Source: Alphaproteobacteria bacterium
GTDB lineage: Bacteria > Pseudomonadota > Alphaproteobacteria > Rhizobiales > Aestuariivirgaceae
Direction: 5' to 3'
Length of the DNA stretch: 64,000 bases
Assembly: GCA_024642465.1 (NCBI GenBank)
Contig: JAHEBA010000265.1
Location: 29,592-93,591 of the forward strand
Shown here one piece after another: positions 1-8,929 of this stretch. A program made the position numbers and the translations under genes. The notes below the pieces were generated by a model. It saw only the letters and a program-made list of their open reading frames with translations. It ran no database searches and had not been told where the DNA came from. How positions within the stretch are numbered: the first letter of the stretch is position 1; every line of letters begins with the position of its first letter.

Positions 1-1690
1 CGACATAGCGGCCCGGCACAGGATTTCCGAACAGCGGGTGTTCCGCGGTGGCGCTGCCTGCCAGGGTCCTGCCTGCCCGTCCGGCCTGATGACAGTTGGC
101 CACCAGCAGCTTGCAGGCATAAAGCGGTGTGCCTTCGCTATAGGCGGGCGCGTTGGCATCCGGGACGAACACCACTGTTGTCGGCTTGTCCATGGCCTGC
201 ACGGCAGGTGTCGCGCGCAATGCCTCGATCTGGCCATTCAGCGTTGCCAGCGCCGCGCCCAGGTTGCCTGTTTCGGCGATCCTTTCGGCGATTGCCTTGC
301 CGGCGTCCGAAAGCCGCGTTTGGGCGGCAGAATATGTCGGCGCCAAGTTGGCGAATTCGGCGTCGCCTGATGCGGCCAGCCGGAAAGCCGAGCGGGTGGT
401 CTGGTCACGCAGCGAATGCAGATAGGCCACACGGTCGGCAAGCCTGTCGGCATCGATCTGCTTGATCGCCAGTTCGTTGGTGACAACGGCCAGCTGATGA
501 ATCGACTCAAGGCCTGCCACACTGACCGTCCTGGCGTCACCGGAACCGTTCGCGCTGGCGACAATGCTGTCCAGCCGGGCCACGTGGGCACGGGCCTGCT
601 TGAGCAGCTTGGTCTGCTGCTTCAGCTCGGTCTCGATGCCGTCTTCGGCAACGCTGATCTGTTCTAGCGCCGCCTGCTGGTCCGCGCGGGCCGTTTCGAG
701 GGCAGTTTCAGCGCGTGCCAGCGCGGCCTGCAGCTCCAAACGCCTGGTCTGAAGCCAGTCGAGCTGCGAAGCTGCGGCCCTGACAACCTCGTGCTGCGGG
801 TTGAGCGTGACCGGCACCGACCAGCTCGCCGATGACATGAAGAACGTCACCAGGCCGCCAAAGCAGACGCAGGCTGCCAGCAGCGGCGACATGCCGGCCG
901 CTATCCAGCGGCTCTGCTGCGGTATAGCCAGTTCCTTGAGCCTGGTGGAAAGCGCCGGCGCCGCCTTTGCCGCGGCAAGCTTCGTCTTCACTTGCGAAAC
1001 CGGTGCCGGCAACTTCGGCAACCGCAATACGGCCTTCCAGTTGAAAGAAGCGTCTTGCTCTTCGTCTTCCGGCGGCGCATTGCGCGCATTGCGTAAGACC
1101 AGCCGCTTCACCTGCGGCAGAACTTCCGGTGCCGTAACCGTGGCGGCATGCATCACGACGGTCTCGACGATGTCGTTTTCCTGCACCGGCGCCTTGAGCA
1201 CCTCGTGCACGCCGTGGATTGCCACAGCCTCGGCACAGCTCTTCGGCTCCGCCAGCACAATCAGATGCTTGATGCGGTTTGCCGCGGCCAGCAGGGCGAG
1301 TTTCAACCCCCGGCTTTCGGTTGGCCGCGACTGGTCAACAACCGCGCAATCGACGTCGTGATCCTCGATGTGCGCAAGCAGGTCGTCGATCGAGCGCATG
1401 TGGCGGGTACGAACCGGGGCACGATGGCCAGACACAATTTCGCTGGCGTCAAGCAGCGCGGCGCCGACGAATATCACCTCGATGGTGTCCCGGCGGGGCC
1501 TCGCGACGGGCTGTTCCGGCGGATTGAAGGGCTCCGGCTCGGATTTGCGCCTGGATCTGGACGGCTTGGCTTTCGCAGGCTCTTCCTCGTCTGGAGACAG
1601 CATGGCCCGAAGCCTTGCCTCGGCCTTGCGGTCGCGCTTCCACTCAGGTGGGAACTCCCATTCGTCATCGGCGAGTGCAACGGCGCTCAT
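1..1690 (-). CDS. Membrane-anchored coiled-coil protein with receiver-like N-terminus, HlyD/Alg44-like (partial)
   Basis: The reading frame is open from an ATG at 1690 to the left edge (563 codons) with no stop, so the C-terminus lies outside the window. GGGAGG lies about 7 bases before the ATG. Residues about 1-65 are charged and probably cytoplasmic. Residues about 70-180 look like a receiver or pseudo-receiver fold, with a phospho-acceptor-like VVDQSRP and a later lysine in VLKAP. One membrane segment at about 260-287 (SPLLAACVCFGGLVTFFMSS) is followed by a long Ala/Glu/Gln-rich coiled coil to about residue 490. The last visible part (VVFVPDANAPAYSEGTPLYA, then CKLLVANC and HPLFGNPVPGRYV) resembles the beta domain of HlyD/Alg44-type adaptors used in polysaccharide synthesis and secretion. 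That suggests an inner-membrane adaptor with a cytoplasmic sensory domain; the function is inferred and no polysaccharide gene is visible here. Confidence 0.7.
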   Translation of the reverse strand, partial: MSAVALADDEWEFPPEWKRDRKAEARLRAMLSPDEEEPAKAKPSRSRRKSEPEPFNPPEQPVARPRRDTIEVIFVGAALLDASEIVSGHRAPVRTRHMRSIDDLLAHIEDHDVDCAVVDQSRPTESRGLKLALLAAANRIKHLIVLAEPKSCAEAVAIHGVHEVLKAPVQENDIVETVVMHAATVTAPEVLPQVKRLVLRNARNAPPEDEEQDASFNWKAVLRLPKLPAPVSQVKTKLAAAKAAPALSTRLKELAIPQQSRWIAAGMSPLLAACVCFGGLVTFFMSSASWSVPVTLNPQHEVVRAAASQLDWLQTRRLELQAALARAETALETARADQQAALEQISVAEDGIETELKQQTKLLKQARAHVARLDSIVASANGSGDARTVSVAGLESIHQLAVVTNELAIKQIDADRLADRVAYLHSLRDQTTRSAFRLAASGDAEFANLAPTYSAAQTRLSDAGKAIAERIAETGNLGAALATLNGQIEALRATPAVQAMDKPTTVVFVPDANAPAYSEGTPLYACKLLVANCHQAGRAGRTLAGSATAEHPLFGNPVPGRYV

Positions 1691-1924
1691 GCGGCGCCTC
1701 CCGGCAGCACAATATGTACGCCGCCAACCTGATACGCAAAAACTGACATGCTGCCATTTCTCCCCGCCGGAGATCCATGGGAACGGATCAGAACCGGCAA
1801 CAGCGTGAACTCATGTGCGTCCAGATTGGGGTTAATCCTTTGCCAACGGGTAAATGCGGATTTGATTCAAACTGGAAAAGCCAGCTTGTTGGAAACGTGG
1901 TTAACCCGGTATGAAATTCAGCAC

Positions 1925-3086
1925 TCAGACGGCCAGGTCGCGGGCGATCACTTCGCGCTGGATCTCGCTGGTTCCCTCGAAAATCCGCATCACCCTGGCA
2001 TCCCGGTACAACCGCTCGATCTCGTATTCGCGCGAGTAGCCGTTGCCGCCATGCAGTTGCAGCATGCGGTCAACCACGCGCCCGCAGGTCTCCGACCCGG
2101 CAAGCTTGGCCATCGAGGCTTCCGAGCGGATCGGCACCCCCTGGTCGAGCAGGTGGGCGGCGCGAAGCATAAGCAGCCACGCCTGGTCCAGTTCGGTCCG
2201 GCAGTCGGCCAGCACGAAGCGGCTGTTCTGGAACTGGGCAATGCTCTGGCCGAATGCCTTGCGCACGCTGGCATACTCAAGGCCAAGCTGGAAGGCACGC
2301 TCGGCGATGCCGATGGACTGGGCGGCAATGGCAACTCGGCTTGGGGCAATTGCGCCAAGTCCAATGCGCAAGCCTTCACCCGGCTTGCCGATCAGGTTCG
2401 CATGCGGCACCCGGCATCCCTCGAAGAACAGCTGGGCGGTGCCGGATGACCTCAGGCCCATCTTGTCCCCGCCCCAGCGAGAAGCCGGCCGTCCCGGCTT
2501 CCACCGCGAAGCACGACACGGCCTTGTCGTCGCCGCCTTCCCCCGGCGTCTTGGCAAACACGGTGAACACCTTGGCGTGCGAGCCGCCGGTGATCCACTG
2601 CTTCGAACCGTCAAGCACCCAACCGTCGCCATCGCGCACGGCTCGGGTCTTGATGCCTGCGGCATCCGAACCGGCGCCGGGTTCGGTCAGGGCGAATGAC
2701 ACAGCACCTTTTTCGCCGCGGGCTATTGGCTTCACGAAGCGCTCGCGCTGGTCCGGCGTGGCGTGACGCGCAAGAATTGCGGCTGCGAGATTGCTCGCCA
2801 CCGCCACCACGGCCACCGACGGATCGAACCGCGAGATGGCTTCGATGGACAGTGCGTACCCGACATTGTCGAGCCCCGGTCCGTCATCCTCGGCAGCCGT
2901 CTTCATCGACATGCCGCCAAGGGCCGCCAGTTCACCGATCAGTTCGGCTGGAAACGCTGCCAAAAGGTCACGTTCGTGTGCGCCGGGCGCCAGCTGCTCC
3001 TGCGCAAACCGCATTATCATGTCGCGAATGTCGAGGTGCTGCTGCTGAACGAACGGCCCGAACTTGGCCAGATCCGGATATGCCAC
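1925..3086 (-). pseudogene. Acyl-CoA dehydrogenase, interrupted by a frameshift
   Basis: Two overlapping frames together make one acyl-CoA dehydrogenase of about 387 residues, the usual family length. The N-terminal part starts at a GTG (3086) preceded by GGGAGG and carries the FAD/substrate-loop motifs FALTEPGAGSDA and WITGG. The C-terminal part carries KMGLRSSGTAQL, the QLHGGNGY motif and RIFEGTSEIQR, which contains the family's catalytic Glu. The frame changes near 2465-2475, inside GGGGCGGGG. The halves differ by +1 (equivalently -2 or -5), and the family spacing between GFS and DKMG fits a loss of about five bases better than one extra base. All catalytic motifs are otherwise intact, so the break is recent or a sequencing error. 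An intact enzyme would do flavin-dependent alpha,beta-desaturation of an acyl-CoA, passing electrons to ETF. Confidence 0.85.
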
Positions 3087-3240
3087 CTGTATTCCTCCCG
3101 TGGTTGGCTTTATGCCGGCATGACAGCACAGCGTTCAGGCCGCTTCCACCTGACTTATAGTGCAATCGTCACAGGTCCGGCCTTGCGATCCATTGGAAAA
3201 GATTGCAGGTTTCTGCAGGCGAAATCAGAACAGGCAACAC

Positions 3241-4119
3241 ATGCCCGGCGAGACGCATACCTATCTCACCACCAGGGAACTGGCCGACCTGCTGCGCATC
3301 AAGGAGCGCAAGGTCTACGACATGGCGGCTGCCGGAGAGGTGCCGTGTTCGCGCGCCATGGGCAAGCTGCTGTTTCCCCGCGCCGAGGTGGAAGCATGGC
3401 TTGCCGCAAGTTCTTCCGGCCCGCGGGTGGACCCAAGGCCAGCGCGTCCGCCGGTGGTGATGGGCAGCCATGACCCGCTACTCGACTGGGCGGTGCGTGA
3501 AAGCCGCTGCGGCCTTGCCACGGCATTTGACAGTTCGCTCGATGGCCTTGCCCGCTTTGCTGCCGGAGAGTGCATTGCTGCCGGTCTTCATGTGTCTGAC
3601 CCGGAAGGCGGCGGCTGGAATGTTGCCAGCGTGAAGCAACAAGCCACTGGCGTTCCGGCGGTGCTGGTGGAATGGGCAAGGCGCGAGCGCGGCCTCGTGG
3701 TCGCACCGGGCTCGGCCATCAAGGGCATTGCCGATCTCGCCGGAAAGCAGTTTGCGCCGCGCCAGCCCGAGGCCGGCAGCCAGATCCTGTTCGCGCGGCT
3801 GGCAGTCGAGGCCGGGCTCGACCCGGCTGCGCTGCAGCTTACGGCTCCTGCGCGCAGCGAAACCGACGCGGTGCTGATGGTGCAAGAAGGCAAGGCCGAT
3901 GCCTGCTTCGGCCTTGCGTCCATCGCGGCGCAGTTCCGTCTCGGCTTCGTGCCGCTGGCCAGCGAGCGTTATGACCTGCTGGTCGACAGGAAAGCCTGGT
4001 TCGATCCGCCGTTTCAGGCTCTGCTCGCATTTTGCGGTTCACAGGTCTTTGCCGGACGGGCGGCAGAAATGCAGGGTTACGACGTGAGCGGACGGTTCGA
4101 CGTTCACTACAATGGTTGA
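3241..4119 (+). CDS. HTH (excisionase-type) regulator fused to a substrate-binding-like domain
   Basis: This 292-residue protein has an MerR/excisionase-type helix-turn-helix at residues about 8-58 (YLTTRELADLLRIKERKVYD ... LFPRAEVEAWLA). A periplasmic-binding-protein-like domain follows at about 80-285 (LARFAAGECIAAGLHV, LVVAPGSAIKGIADLAGKQF, GKADACFGLASIA). There is no signal peptide, so it is cytoplasmic. This architecture is known in one-component regulators of molybdate/tungstate-type metabolism, where the C-terminal domain binds the anion or a cofactor. It lies 140 bp before tctC and about 5 kb from a tungstate-type ABC transporter, which supports an oxyanion-sensing role by inference. 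ATG at 3241 is chosen because it begins just before the HTH; the upstream in-frame extension from 3160 has no family character. Confidence 0.75.
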   Translation: MPGETHTYLTTRELADLLRIKERKVYDMAAAGEVPCSRAMGKLLFPRAEVEAWLAASSSGPRVDPRPARPPVVMGSHDPLLDWAVRESRCGLATAFDSSLDGLARFAAGECIAAGLHVSDPEGGGWNVASVKQQATGVPAVLVEWARRERGLVVAPGSAIKGIADLAGKQFAPRQPEAGSQILFARLAVEAGLDPAALQLTAPARSETDAVLMVQEGKADACFGLASIAAQFRLGFVPLASERYDLLVDRKAWFDPPFQALLAFCGSQVFAGRAAEMQGYDVSGRFDVHYNG

Positions 4120-4260
4120 GCCTGCAGTCCTCGCCTTGCGTGTTTTGTGCTCGACCTGCACGGCATAGGTGATTTAGCCTACAGGCATGCGCGTGCGGCG
4201 CATCAAACAAGAAACGTGGCCGCGACCAGCGCGAGCTGCCATCTGGGAGGAAACAGATAA

Positions 4261-5235
4261 ATGAGAAAAGTGCTTGGCTTTGCCGCGGCGCTGCTGCTTG
4301 CATCCAACATTGCCGCCTTTGCGTTCGAACCCGGAAACACCGAGTGCATCGCACCGGCCAACCCCGGCGGTGGCTGGGACTTCACCTGCCGCCAGGTCGG
4401 CAAGGCCCTCCAGGATCTCTCGATTATTCCCGGCACCATGCAGGTCACCAACCTTGCCGGCGGCGGTGGCGGCGTGGCCTATGCCGAAGTGGTCAACAAG
4501 CGCAACGAAGACCTCAACCTGATCGTGGCGGCCTCTTCCGCCACTGCGACCCGGCTGGCCCAGGGGGCCTATCCCGGCAATGACATGACCCAGGTGCGCT
4601 GGATCGGGGCCGTGGGGGCCGACTACGGCGTGATTGCCGTGGCTAAGGATTCCCCGGTTCAGACGCTTCCCGAACTGCTCGACATGATCAAGAAGGATCC
4701 GACCTCCGTTTCGGTGGCCGGCGGATCTGCCGTCGGCGGCTGGGACCACCTGAAGGTCCTTCTGGCGGCGAAGAAGGCAGGCGTTGAAGACGTGCGCAGC
4801 ATCAAGTACGTGGCCTTCGATGGCGGCGGCGAGGCTGTCACGCAGCTGCTGGCCGGGTCGGTCCAGGCCTTCACCGGCGACGCCTCCGAAGCCAAGGGCT
4901 TCGTTGACTCAGGCGACATCCGCGTCATCTCCGTGCTCGCACCCGAGCGGCTCGAAGGTGACTTCTCGTCGTTCCCGACCGCAAAGGAGCAGGGCATTGA
5001 CGTGATCGGTGCCAACTGGCGCGGCTTCTATGCGCCCGGCAACATGCCGGACGACGCCTACAACTACTGGGTCGAGTCGATCGGCAAGGTCTATGACTCG
5101 AAGGAATGGAAGGACATCATGGCCGCCAACGGACTTGCCCCGCTTAACCTGCGCGGGACCGAGTTCCAGGCCTTCGTGAAGGACTCCGTCGATTCGATCA
5201 CCGAACTGTCAAAACAGATCGGCATCCTGAAGTAA
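4261..5235 (+). CDS. tctC: Tripartite tricarboxylate transporter substrate-binding protein (TctC/Bug family)
   Basis: 324 residues with a cleavable signal peptide (hydrophobic stretch to about residue 21, cleavage near AFA-FEPG). The mature start APANPGGGWDFTCR is the Bug-family signature of the ligand pocket. The family extracts organic acids, often di- or tricarboxylates, in the periplasm and delivers them to the TctB/TctA membrane complex. GGAGG lies about 10 bases before the ATG. It is the first gene of tctC-tctB-tctA (82 bp to tctB). The substrate cannot be predicted from sequence. The upstream HTH/substrate-binding regulator is on the same strand and could control it. Confidence 0.9.
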   Translation: MRKVLGFAAALLLASNIAAFAFEPGNTECIAPANPGGGWDFTCRQVGKALQDLSIIPGTMQVTNLAGGGGGVAYAEVVNKRNEDLNLIVAASSATATRLAQGAYPGNDMTQVRWIGAVGADYGVIAVAKDSPVQTLPELLDMIKKDPTSVSVAGGSAVGGWDHLKVLLAAKKAGVEDVRSIKYVAFDGGGEAVTQLLAGSVQAFTGDASEAKGFVDSGDIRVISVLAPERLEGDFSSFPTAKEQGIDVIGANWRGFYAPGNMPDDAYNYWVESIGKVYDSKEWKDIMAANGLAPLNLRGTEFQAFVKDSVDSITELSKQIGILK

Positions 5236-5317
5236 CGCCTTTGCGCCTGCTACCGGCTTGCCCGATCAAAGGCAGGCCGGCAGACACCTTTCATTCAAGC
5301 GCAAGGAAACCCGTGCG

Positions 5318-5749
5318 ATGAGCGACCGGATTCTCGGCATTGCCGCAGTGGCGCTGGCTGCGCTGTACATCTGGCGGGGCACACTGATCGAGCCGAGCTT
5401 CATGTCGGACCCGCTCGGCCCCAAGGCTTTCCCCTTCATCATCGGTGCCGTCCTCGCGATTGCGGGCATTGCCGTCGCCGTGCGCCCGGACGAGGAGCCC
5501 GTATGGCCCGGCGCTGCCAGGCTGCTTGAGATCGCCATGGCCGTGGCCGTCATGGTGGCCTATGCCTGGGTCCTGCGCGACATCGGCTTCGTCGCTTCCA
5601 CGTCGGTTGCAGCAGCCTACCTGTCCTGGCGTCTCGGCTCCCATCCGGTTGCCGCCATCATCGCCGGCATCGTTATCGCGGTCGGCATCTTTGTCGTCTT
5701 CAAGCTCATCCTCGGCCTGTCGCTCGCGACCGGACCGTGGGGCTTCTGA
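5318..5749 (+). CDS. tctB: Tripartite tricarboxylate transporter small membrane subunit TctB
   Basis: 143 residues with four predicted membrane segments (about 5-20, 35-52, 66-84 and 110-135). This is the size and topology of the poorly conserved TctB subunit, and it sits between tctC and tctA. ATG at 5318 is chosen because the first helix starts immediately after it; the upstream in-frame extension is polar and has no family character. A 12-bp gap separates it from tctA, so the two are almost certainly co-transcribed. Confidence 0.87.
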   Translation: MSDRILGIAAVALAALYIWRGTLIEPSFMSDPLGPKAFPFIIGAVLAIAGIAVAVRPDEEPVWPGAARLLEIAMAVAVMVAYAWVLRDIGFVASTSVAAAYLSWRLGSHPVAAIIAGIVIAVGIFVVFKLILGLSLATGPWGF

Positions 5750-5761
5750 GGGGTCAGCATC

Positions 5762-7297
5762 ATGGAAACACTTCAGTCCCTCGCCGACGGCTTCGCCGTT
5801 GCGCTGACCTTTGAAAACCTGCTGCTGGCGCTGCTCGGCTGCTTTCTCGGCACCATCATCGGTGCGCTGCCGGGCCTCGGGCCATCCAACGGCGTCGCCA
5901 TCCTCATTCCGCTGGCATTCTCGCTGGGGCTTCAGCCGACGCCGGCGCTCATCCTGTTGACCAGCGTCTACTACGGCGCCATGTACGGCGGGCGCATCTC
6001 GTCGATCCTGCTCAATATTCCGGGCGACGAGCCGGCCTTGATGACGACGCTTGACGGCTATCCAATGGCGCGCGCCGGCAAGGCCGGAGAGGCGCTGGCG
6101 ATCTCCGGCATTGCCTCTTTCGTGGGCGCATTCTTTGCCACGTGGGGGCTGGTGCTGCTGGCGCCGCAACTGGTCAAGGTCGCGCTTCTGTTCGGCCCGG
6201 CCGAATACTTCGCCCTGTTCGCGCTGGCCTTCGCCACGCTGGGCGGCGTTGCCAGCCGCAACCAGGCCAAGGCCGCCATGGCCGCGGCGCTGGGCCTGGG
6301 CATCGCCACCATTGGCGTTGACGGCCAGACCGGGGTGCCTCGCTTCACCTTCGGTGAGGTGCACCTGTACGACGGCATCGACTTCCTCGTCGCCATCGTT
6401 GGCCTGTTCGCACTGTCGGAAGTGTTCATATTCCTCGAGCACAGGGCGTCCGGCGATGCATCCACGCAGAAGATGGAAATCGGCCGCATAACGCCGCCGC
6501 TATCGATGCTGCGCGAGACCGCGCCTGCCATGGCCCGCTCGACCATCATAGGCTTCATTGCCGGCGTGCTGCCGGGAGCCGGCGCCTCGCTTGGCTCGTT
6601 CGTGTCTTACAGTTTTGAAAAGCGACTGTCCGACAAGAAGGGAACGTTCGGCAAGGGCGACCCGCGCGGCGTCGCGGCGCCCGAGGCCGGCAACAACGCA
6701 GCGGCCGGTGGCGCCCTGGTACCGATGCTGGCGCTCGGTGTGCCCGGTTCAGGCACCACGGCGGTGCTGCTTGCCATGCTGCTGGCGCTCAACATCACGC
6801 CGGGGCCACTGCTGTTCCAGCAGCAGCCGGACGTTGTCTGGGGCCTGATCGCAGCCCTGTTTATCGGCAATTTCATGCTGCTGGCAATGAACCTGCCGCT
6901 GGTATCGCTGTTCGTGCGGGTGCTGCTGGTGCCGACCCGCTACCTGATGCCTGCCGTGGCGATGATCTCGTTCGTCGGCATTTACGGCATCTCGGGCTCG
7001 ACCTTCGACCTGATGGTGATGATCGTGTTCGGCGTGCTGGGCTGGGTCCTGCGCAAGCTCGACGTGCCGCTGGTGCCGGTCATCCTCGGCGTGCTGCTGG
7101 GCGACCAGATGGAAAAGAACCTGCGCCGCACCATGACCATCCACGACGGCGACTGGACCAAGCTGTTCGACAGCTGGCTGGCGATCGGCCTGTGGACCTT
7201 CGCCGTCGTGGGTTTCATCCTGCCGCTCATCGCCGGCCGCTACTTCCGTCCGAAGCTGGCTGACTCCAACAAGGTGGAGGGAGCAGATCCGGATTAG
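5762..7297 (+). CDS. tctA: Tripartite tricarboxylate transporter large permease TctA
   Basis: 511 residues, the usual TctA length, with about 11-12 membrane segments. Family motifs are visible: GALPGLGPSNGVAILIPLAF near residue 35, YYGAMYGGRISSILLNIPG near 75, and a second inverted-repeat copy with GVLPGAGASLGSFVSY and ALGVPGSGTTAVLLAML. It forms the sodium- or proton-coupled channel of the TTT system. The gene ends in TAG at 7295-7297, which overlaps the TAA stop of the convergent tupA (7294-7296). There is therefore no room for a conventional terminator between the two transcripts. Confidence 0.93.
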   Translation: METLQSLADGFAVALTFENLLLALLGCFLGTIIGALPGLGPSNGVAILIPLAFSLGLQPTPALILLTSVYYGAMYGGRISSILLNIPGDEPALMTTLDGYPMARAGKAGEALAISGIASFVGAFFATWGLVLLAPQLVKVALLFGPAEYFALFALAFATLGGVASRNQAKAAMAAALGLGIATIGVDGQTGVPRFTFGEVHLYDGIDFLVAIVGLFALSEVFIFLEHRASGDASTQKMEIGRITPPLSMLRETAPAMARSTIIGFIAGVLPGAGASLGSFVSYSFEKRLSDKKGTFGKGDPRGVAAPEAGNNAAAGGALVPMLALGVPGSGTTAVLLAMLLALNITPGPLLFQQQPDVVWGLIAALFIGNFMLLAMNLPLVSLFVRVLLVPTRYLMPAVAMISFVGIYGISGSTFDLMVMIVFGVLGWVLRKLDVPLVPVILGVLLGDQMEKNLRRTMTIHDGDWTKLFDSWLAIGLWTFAVVGFILPLIAGRYFRPKLADSNKVEGADPD

Positions 7298-8145
7298 CCG
7301 GCCTGCTTCATCTCGCCCGGATCGGCGTTCGGGAAGAACAGCTGCTGACCGTCGATCTTGTACGACTTGATGGCGTTCTGACCCTCGGCGCCCAGGATCC
7401 AGTCGATGAACGACTGTCCTTCCGCCGCCTTCACGTTCGGGCATTTCTCCGGTTTCACCTGCATGATGCCGTACTGGTTGAACAGTGCCTTGTCGCCCTC
7501 GACGGCGATCTTGAAGTCGCCCTTGTTCTTGAACGAGATCCAGGTGGCGCGGTCGGTCAGCACATAGGCGCCCATCCCGACGCCGGTATTGAGCGTGGCA
7601 CCCATGCCGGAGCCGGTCTCGCGATACCAGTCGACCGATGCAGCCTTGACGTCCACGCCGGCTGCCTTCCACAGGCTGAGTTCTTTCTTGTGGGTGCCGC
7701 TATCGTCGCCGCGCGAGGCAAAGGTGGCCTTGGCGTCTGCGATCTTCTTCAGCGAACCGGCTGCATCGTTGCTGCCTGCAACACCGGGAGCATCAGCCGG
7801 CGGACCGACGATCACGAAGTCGTTGTACATCACGTCGTACCGCTTCACGCCGTAGCCTTCGGCAACGAACTTTTCTTCGGCTGCCTTGGCGTGCACGAAC
7901 AGCACGTCGCCATCGCAGTTCTGTGCGTTCTTGATGGCCTGGCCGGTGCCGACGGCAACCACGTTCACCTTGATGCCGGTCGCCTTCTCGAACATCGGCA
8001 GGATGTGGTCGAACAGCCCTGAGTTCTGTGTCGATGTCGTTGACTGGACGATGATCGATTTGTCCTCAGCCTGCGCCGGGGTGGTAGCAGCGATGGCCAC
8101 CCCAAGGGTAAGGGCGGTTGCCAGAAGTTTGACGGTATTGCGCAT
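7294..8145 (-). CDS. tupA: Tungstate-type ABC transporter substrate-binding protein TupA
   Basis: 283 residues with a signal peptide (MRNTVKLLATALTLG ... PAQA-ED). The anion-binding start SIIVQSTTSTQNSGLFDHIL matches the TTST-type loop of TupA proteins, and SRGDDSGTHKKEL and GSGMGATLN are further TupA/WtpA-like motifs. It captures tungstate (possibly molybdate) in the periplasm for MoCo- or W-enzymes. The ATG at 8145 has AAGGAG about 9 bases upstream; a longer frame to 8352 runs into tupC and lacks a signal peptide. It is the last gene of tupB-tupC-tupA, 19 bp after tupC. W versus Mo selectivity cannot be told from sequence. Confidence 0.88.
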   Translation of the reverse strand: MRNTVKLLATALTLGVAIAATTPAQAEDKSIIVQSTTSTQNSGLFDHILPMFEKATGIKVNVVAVGTGQAIKNAQNCDGDVLFVHAKAAEEKFVAEGYGVKRYDVMYNDFVIVGPPADAPGVAGSNDAAGSLKKIADAKATFASRGDDSGTHKKELSLWKAAGVDVKAASVDWYRETGSGMGATLNTGVGMGAYVLTDRATWISFKNKGDFKIAVEGDKALFNQYGIMQVKPEKCPNVKAAEGQSFIDWILGAEGQNAIKSYKIDGQQLFFPNADPGEMKQAG

Positions 8146-8164
8146 CAGCCATCTCCTTTCAGGG

Positions 8165-8929
8165 CTAGAGGACGATTTTTCCGGCCAGGTAATCCCGGGC
8201 TGGCGAAGAAGAGGGATTGTCGAAGAAGCTTGCTGCCGGGGTGTGTTCGGCAACCCGGCCGCGGTGCAGAAAGACCACGTCATGGGCCAACCGCCGGGCC
8301 TGCCCTGCATCGTGGGTAACCAGCACCACCTTGACGCCTTCCTTGCGCACATCGGCGATCATGGTCTCGATCATGTGAACGGAGGCGGGGTCGAGGCTGG
8401 CCGTCGGCTCGTCCAGGAACAGTACCTGCGGCTTGGATGCCAGGGCCCTCACCATCGCGAGCCGTTGCTGCTCGCCGCCGGACATGGCGCGCGCCGGCTG
8501 CCGTGCCTTGTCGGCAAGCCCGGCCCTTGCCAGCAACTCGTCCCGATAGGTCGGATCGGCGCCGCCCTTGAGCTTGAGCACGAAATCGATGTTCGCCGAC
8601 ACCGACCGGCGCAGCAGGACGGGTTTCTGGAAAACCATCGCCTGCTGCGCGCGGGTGCCGTCCCCGGCCCGTTCTCCATTCCACGTGATTTCGCCGGTCT
8701 CGGGTTCAAGAAGCCCGTGCAGCAGCCGGATCAGCAGGCTCTTGCCCGCACCGTTCGGCCCCATGATCACCGTAACGCCGCCGTCACCGAGTTGTAGGCT
8801 GATAACGTCGATCAGCCGCTTGCCCCCCGCCTTCCACGTCAGGCCCAAGACGTTGAGCGGCAGCTGGCCCGCGGTGCTGCGGGCGATGGCCTGGCCGGCA
8901 GCTGCGTCAATGGCGAGGCGGTCAGCCAT
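8165..8929 (-). CDS. tupC: Tungstate-type ABC transporter ATP-binding protein TupC
   Basis: 254 residues. The ABC ATPase landmarks are Walker A GPNGAGKS, Q-loop AMVFQKPVLL, signature MSGGEQQRLAM, Walker B QVLFLDEP and the switch histidine in VLVTHD. It powers uptake with TupB and TupA. The start overlaps the tupB stop by 8 bases (ATGGCTGA), implying translational coupling. The first ~25 residues (ADRLAIDAAAGQAIARSTAG) are an unusual Ala-rich extension ahead of the ATPase core; a later start is possible but no internal ATG fits well. Confidence 0.88.
   Translation of the reverse strand: MADRLAIDAAAGQAIARSTAGQLPLNVLGLTWKAGGKRLIDVISLQLGDGGVTVIMGPNGAGKSLLIRLLHGLLEPETGEITWNGERAGDGTRAQQAMVFQKPVLLRRSVSANIDFVLKLKGGADPTYRDELLARAGLADKARQPARAMSGGEQQRLAMVRALASKPQVLFLDEPTASLDPASVHMIETMIADVRKEGVKVVLVTHDAGQARRLAHDVVFLHRGRVAEHTPAASFFDNPSSSPARDYLAGKIVL

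Noticed and set aside
1829..1847. CtrA-like half sites (TTGG-N7-TTAACC on the minus strand) upstream of the left-edge gene
   Set aside because: Only one half matches the TTAA-N7-TTAA pattern; too weak to list as a site.
5291..6442. Long minus-strand frame opposite tctB/tctA
   Set aside because: Gln/Arg/Asp-rich antisense shadow of a clearly coding, membrane-type gene; no family motif.
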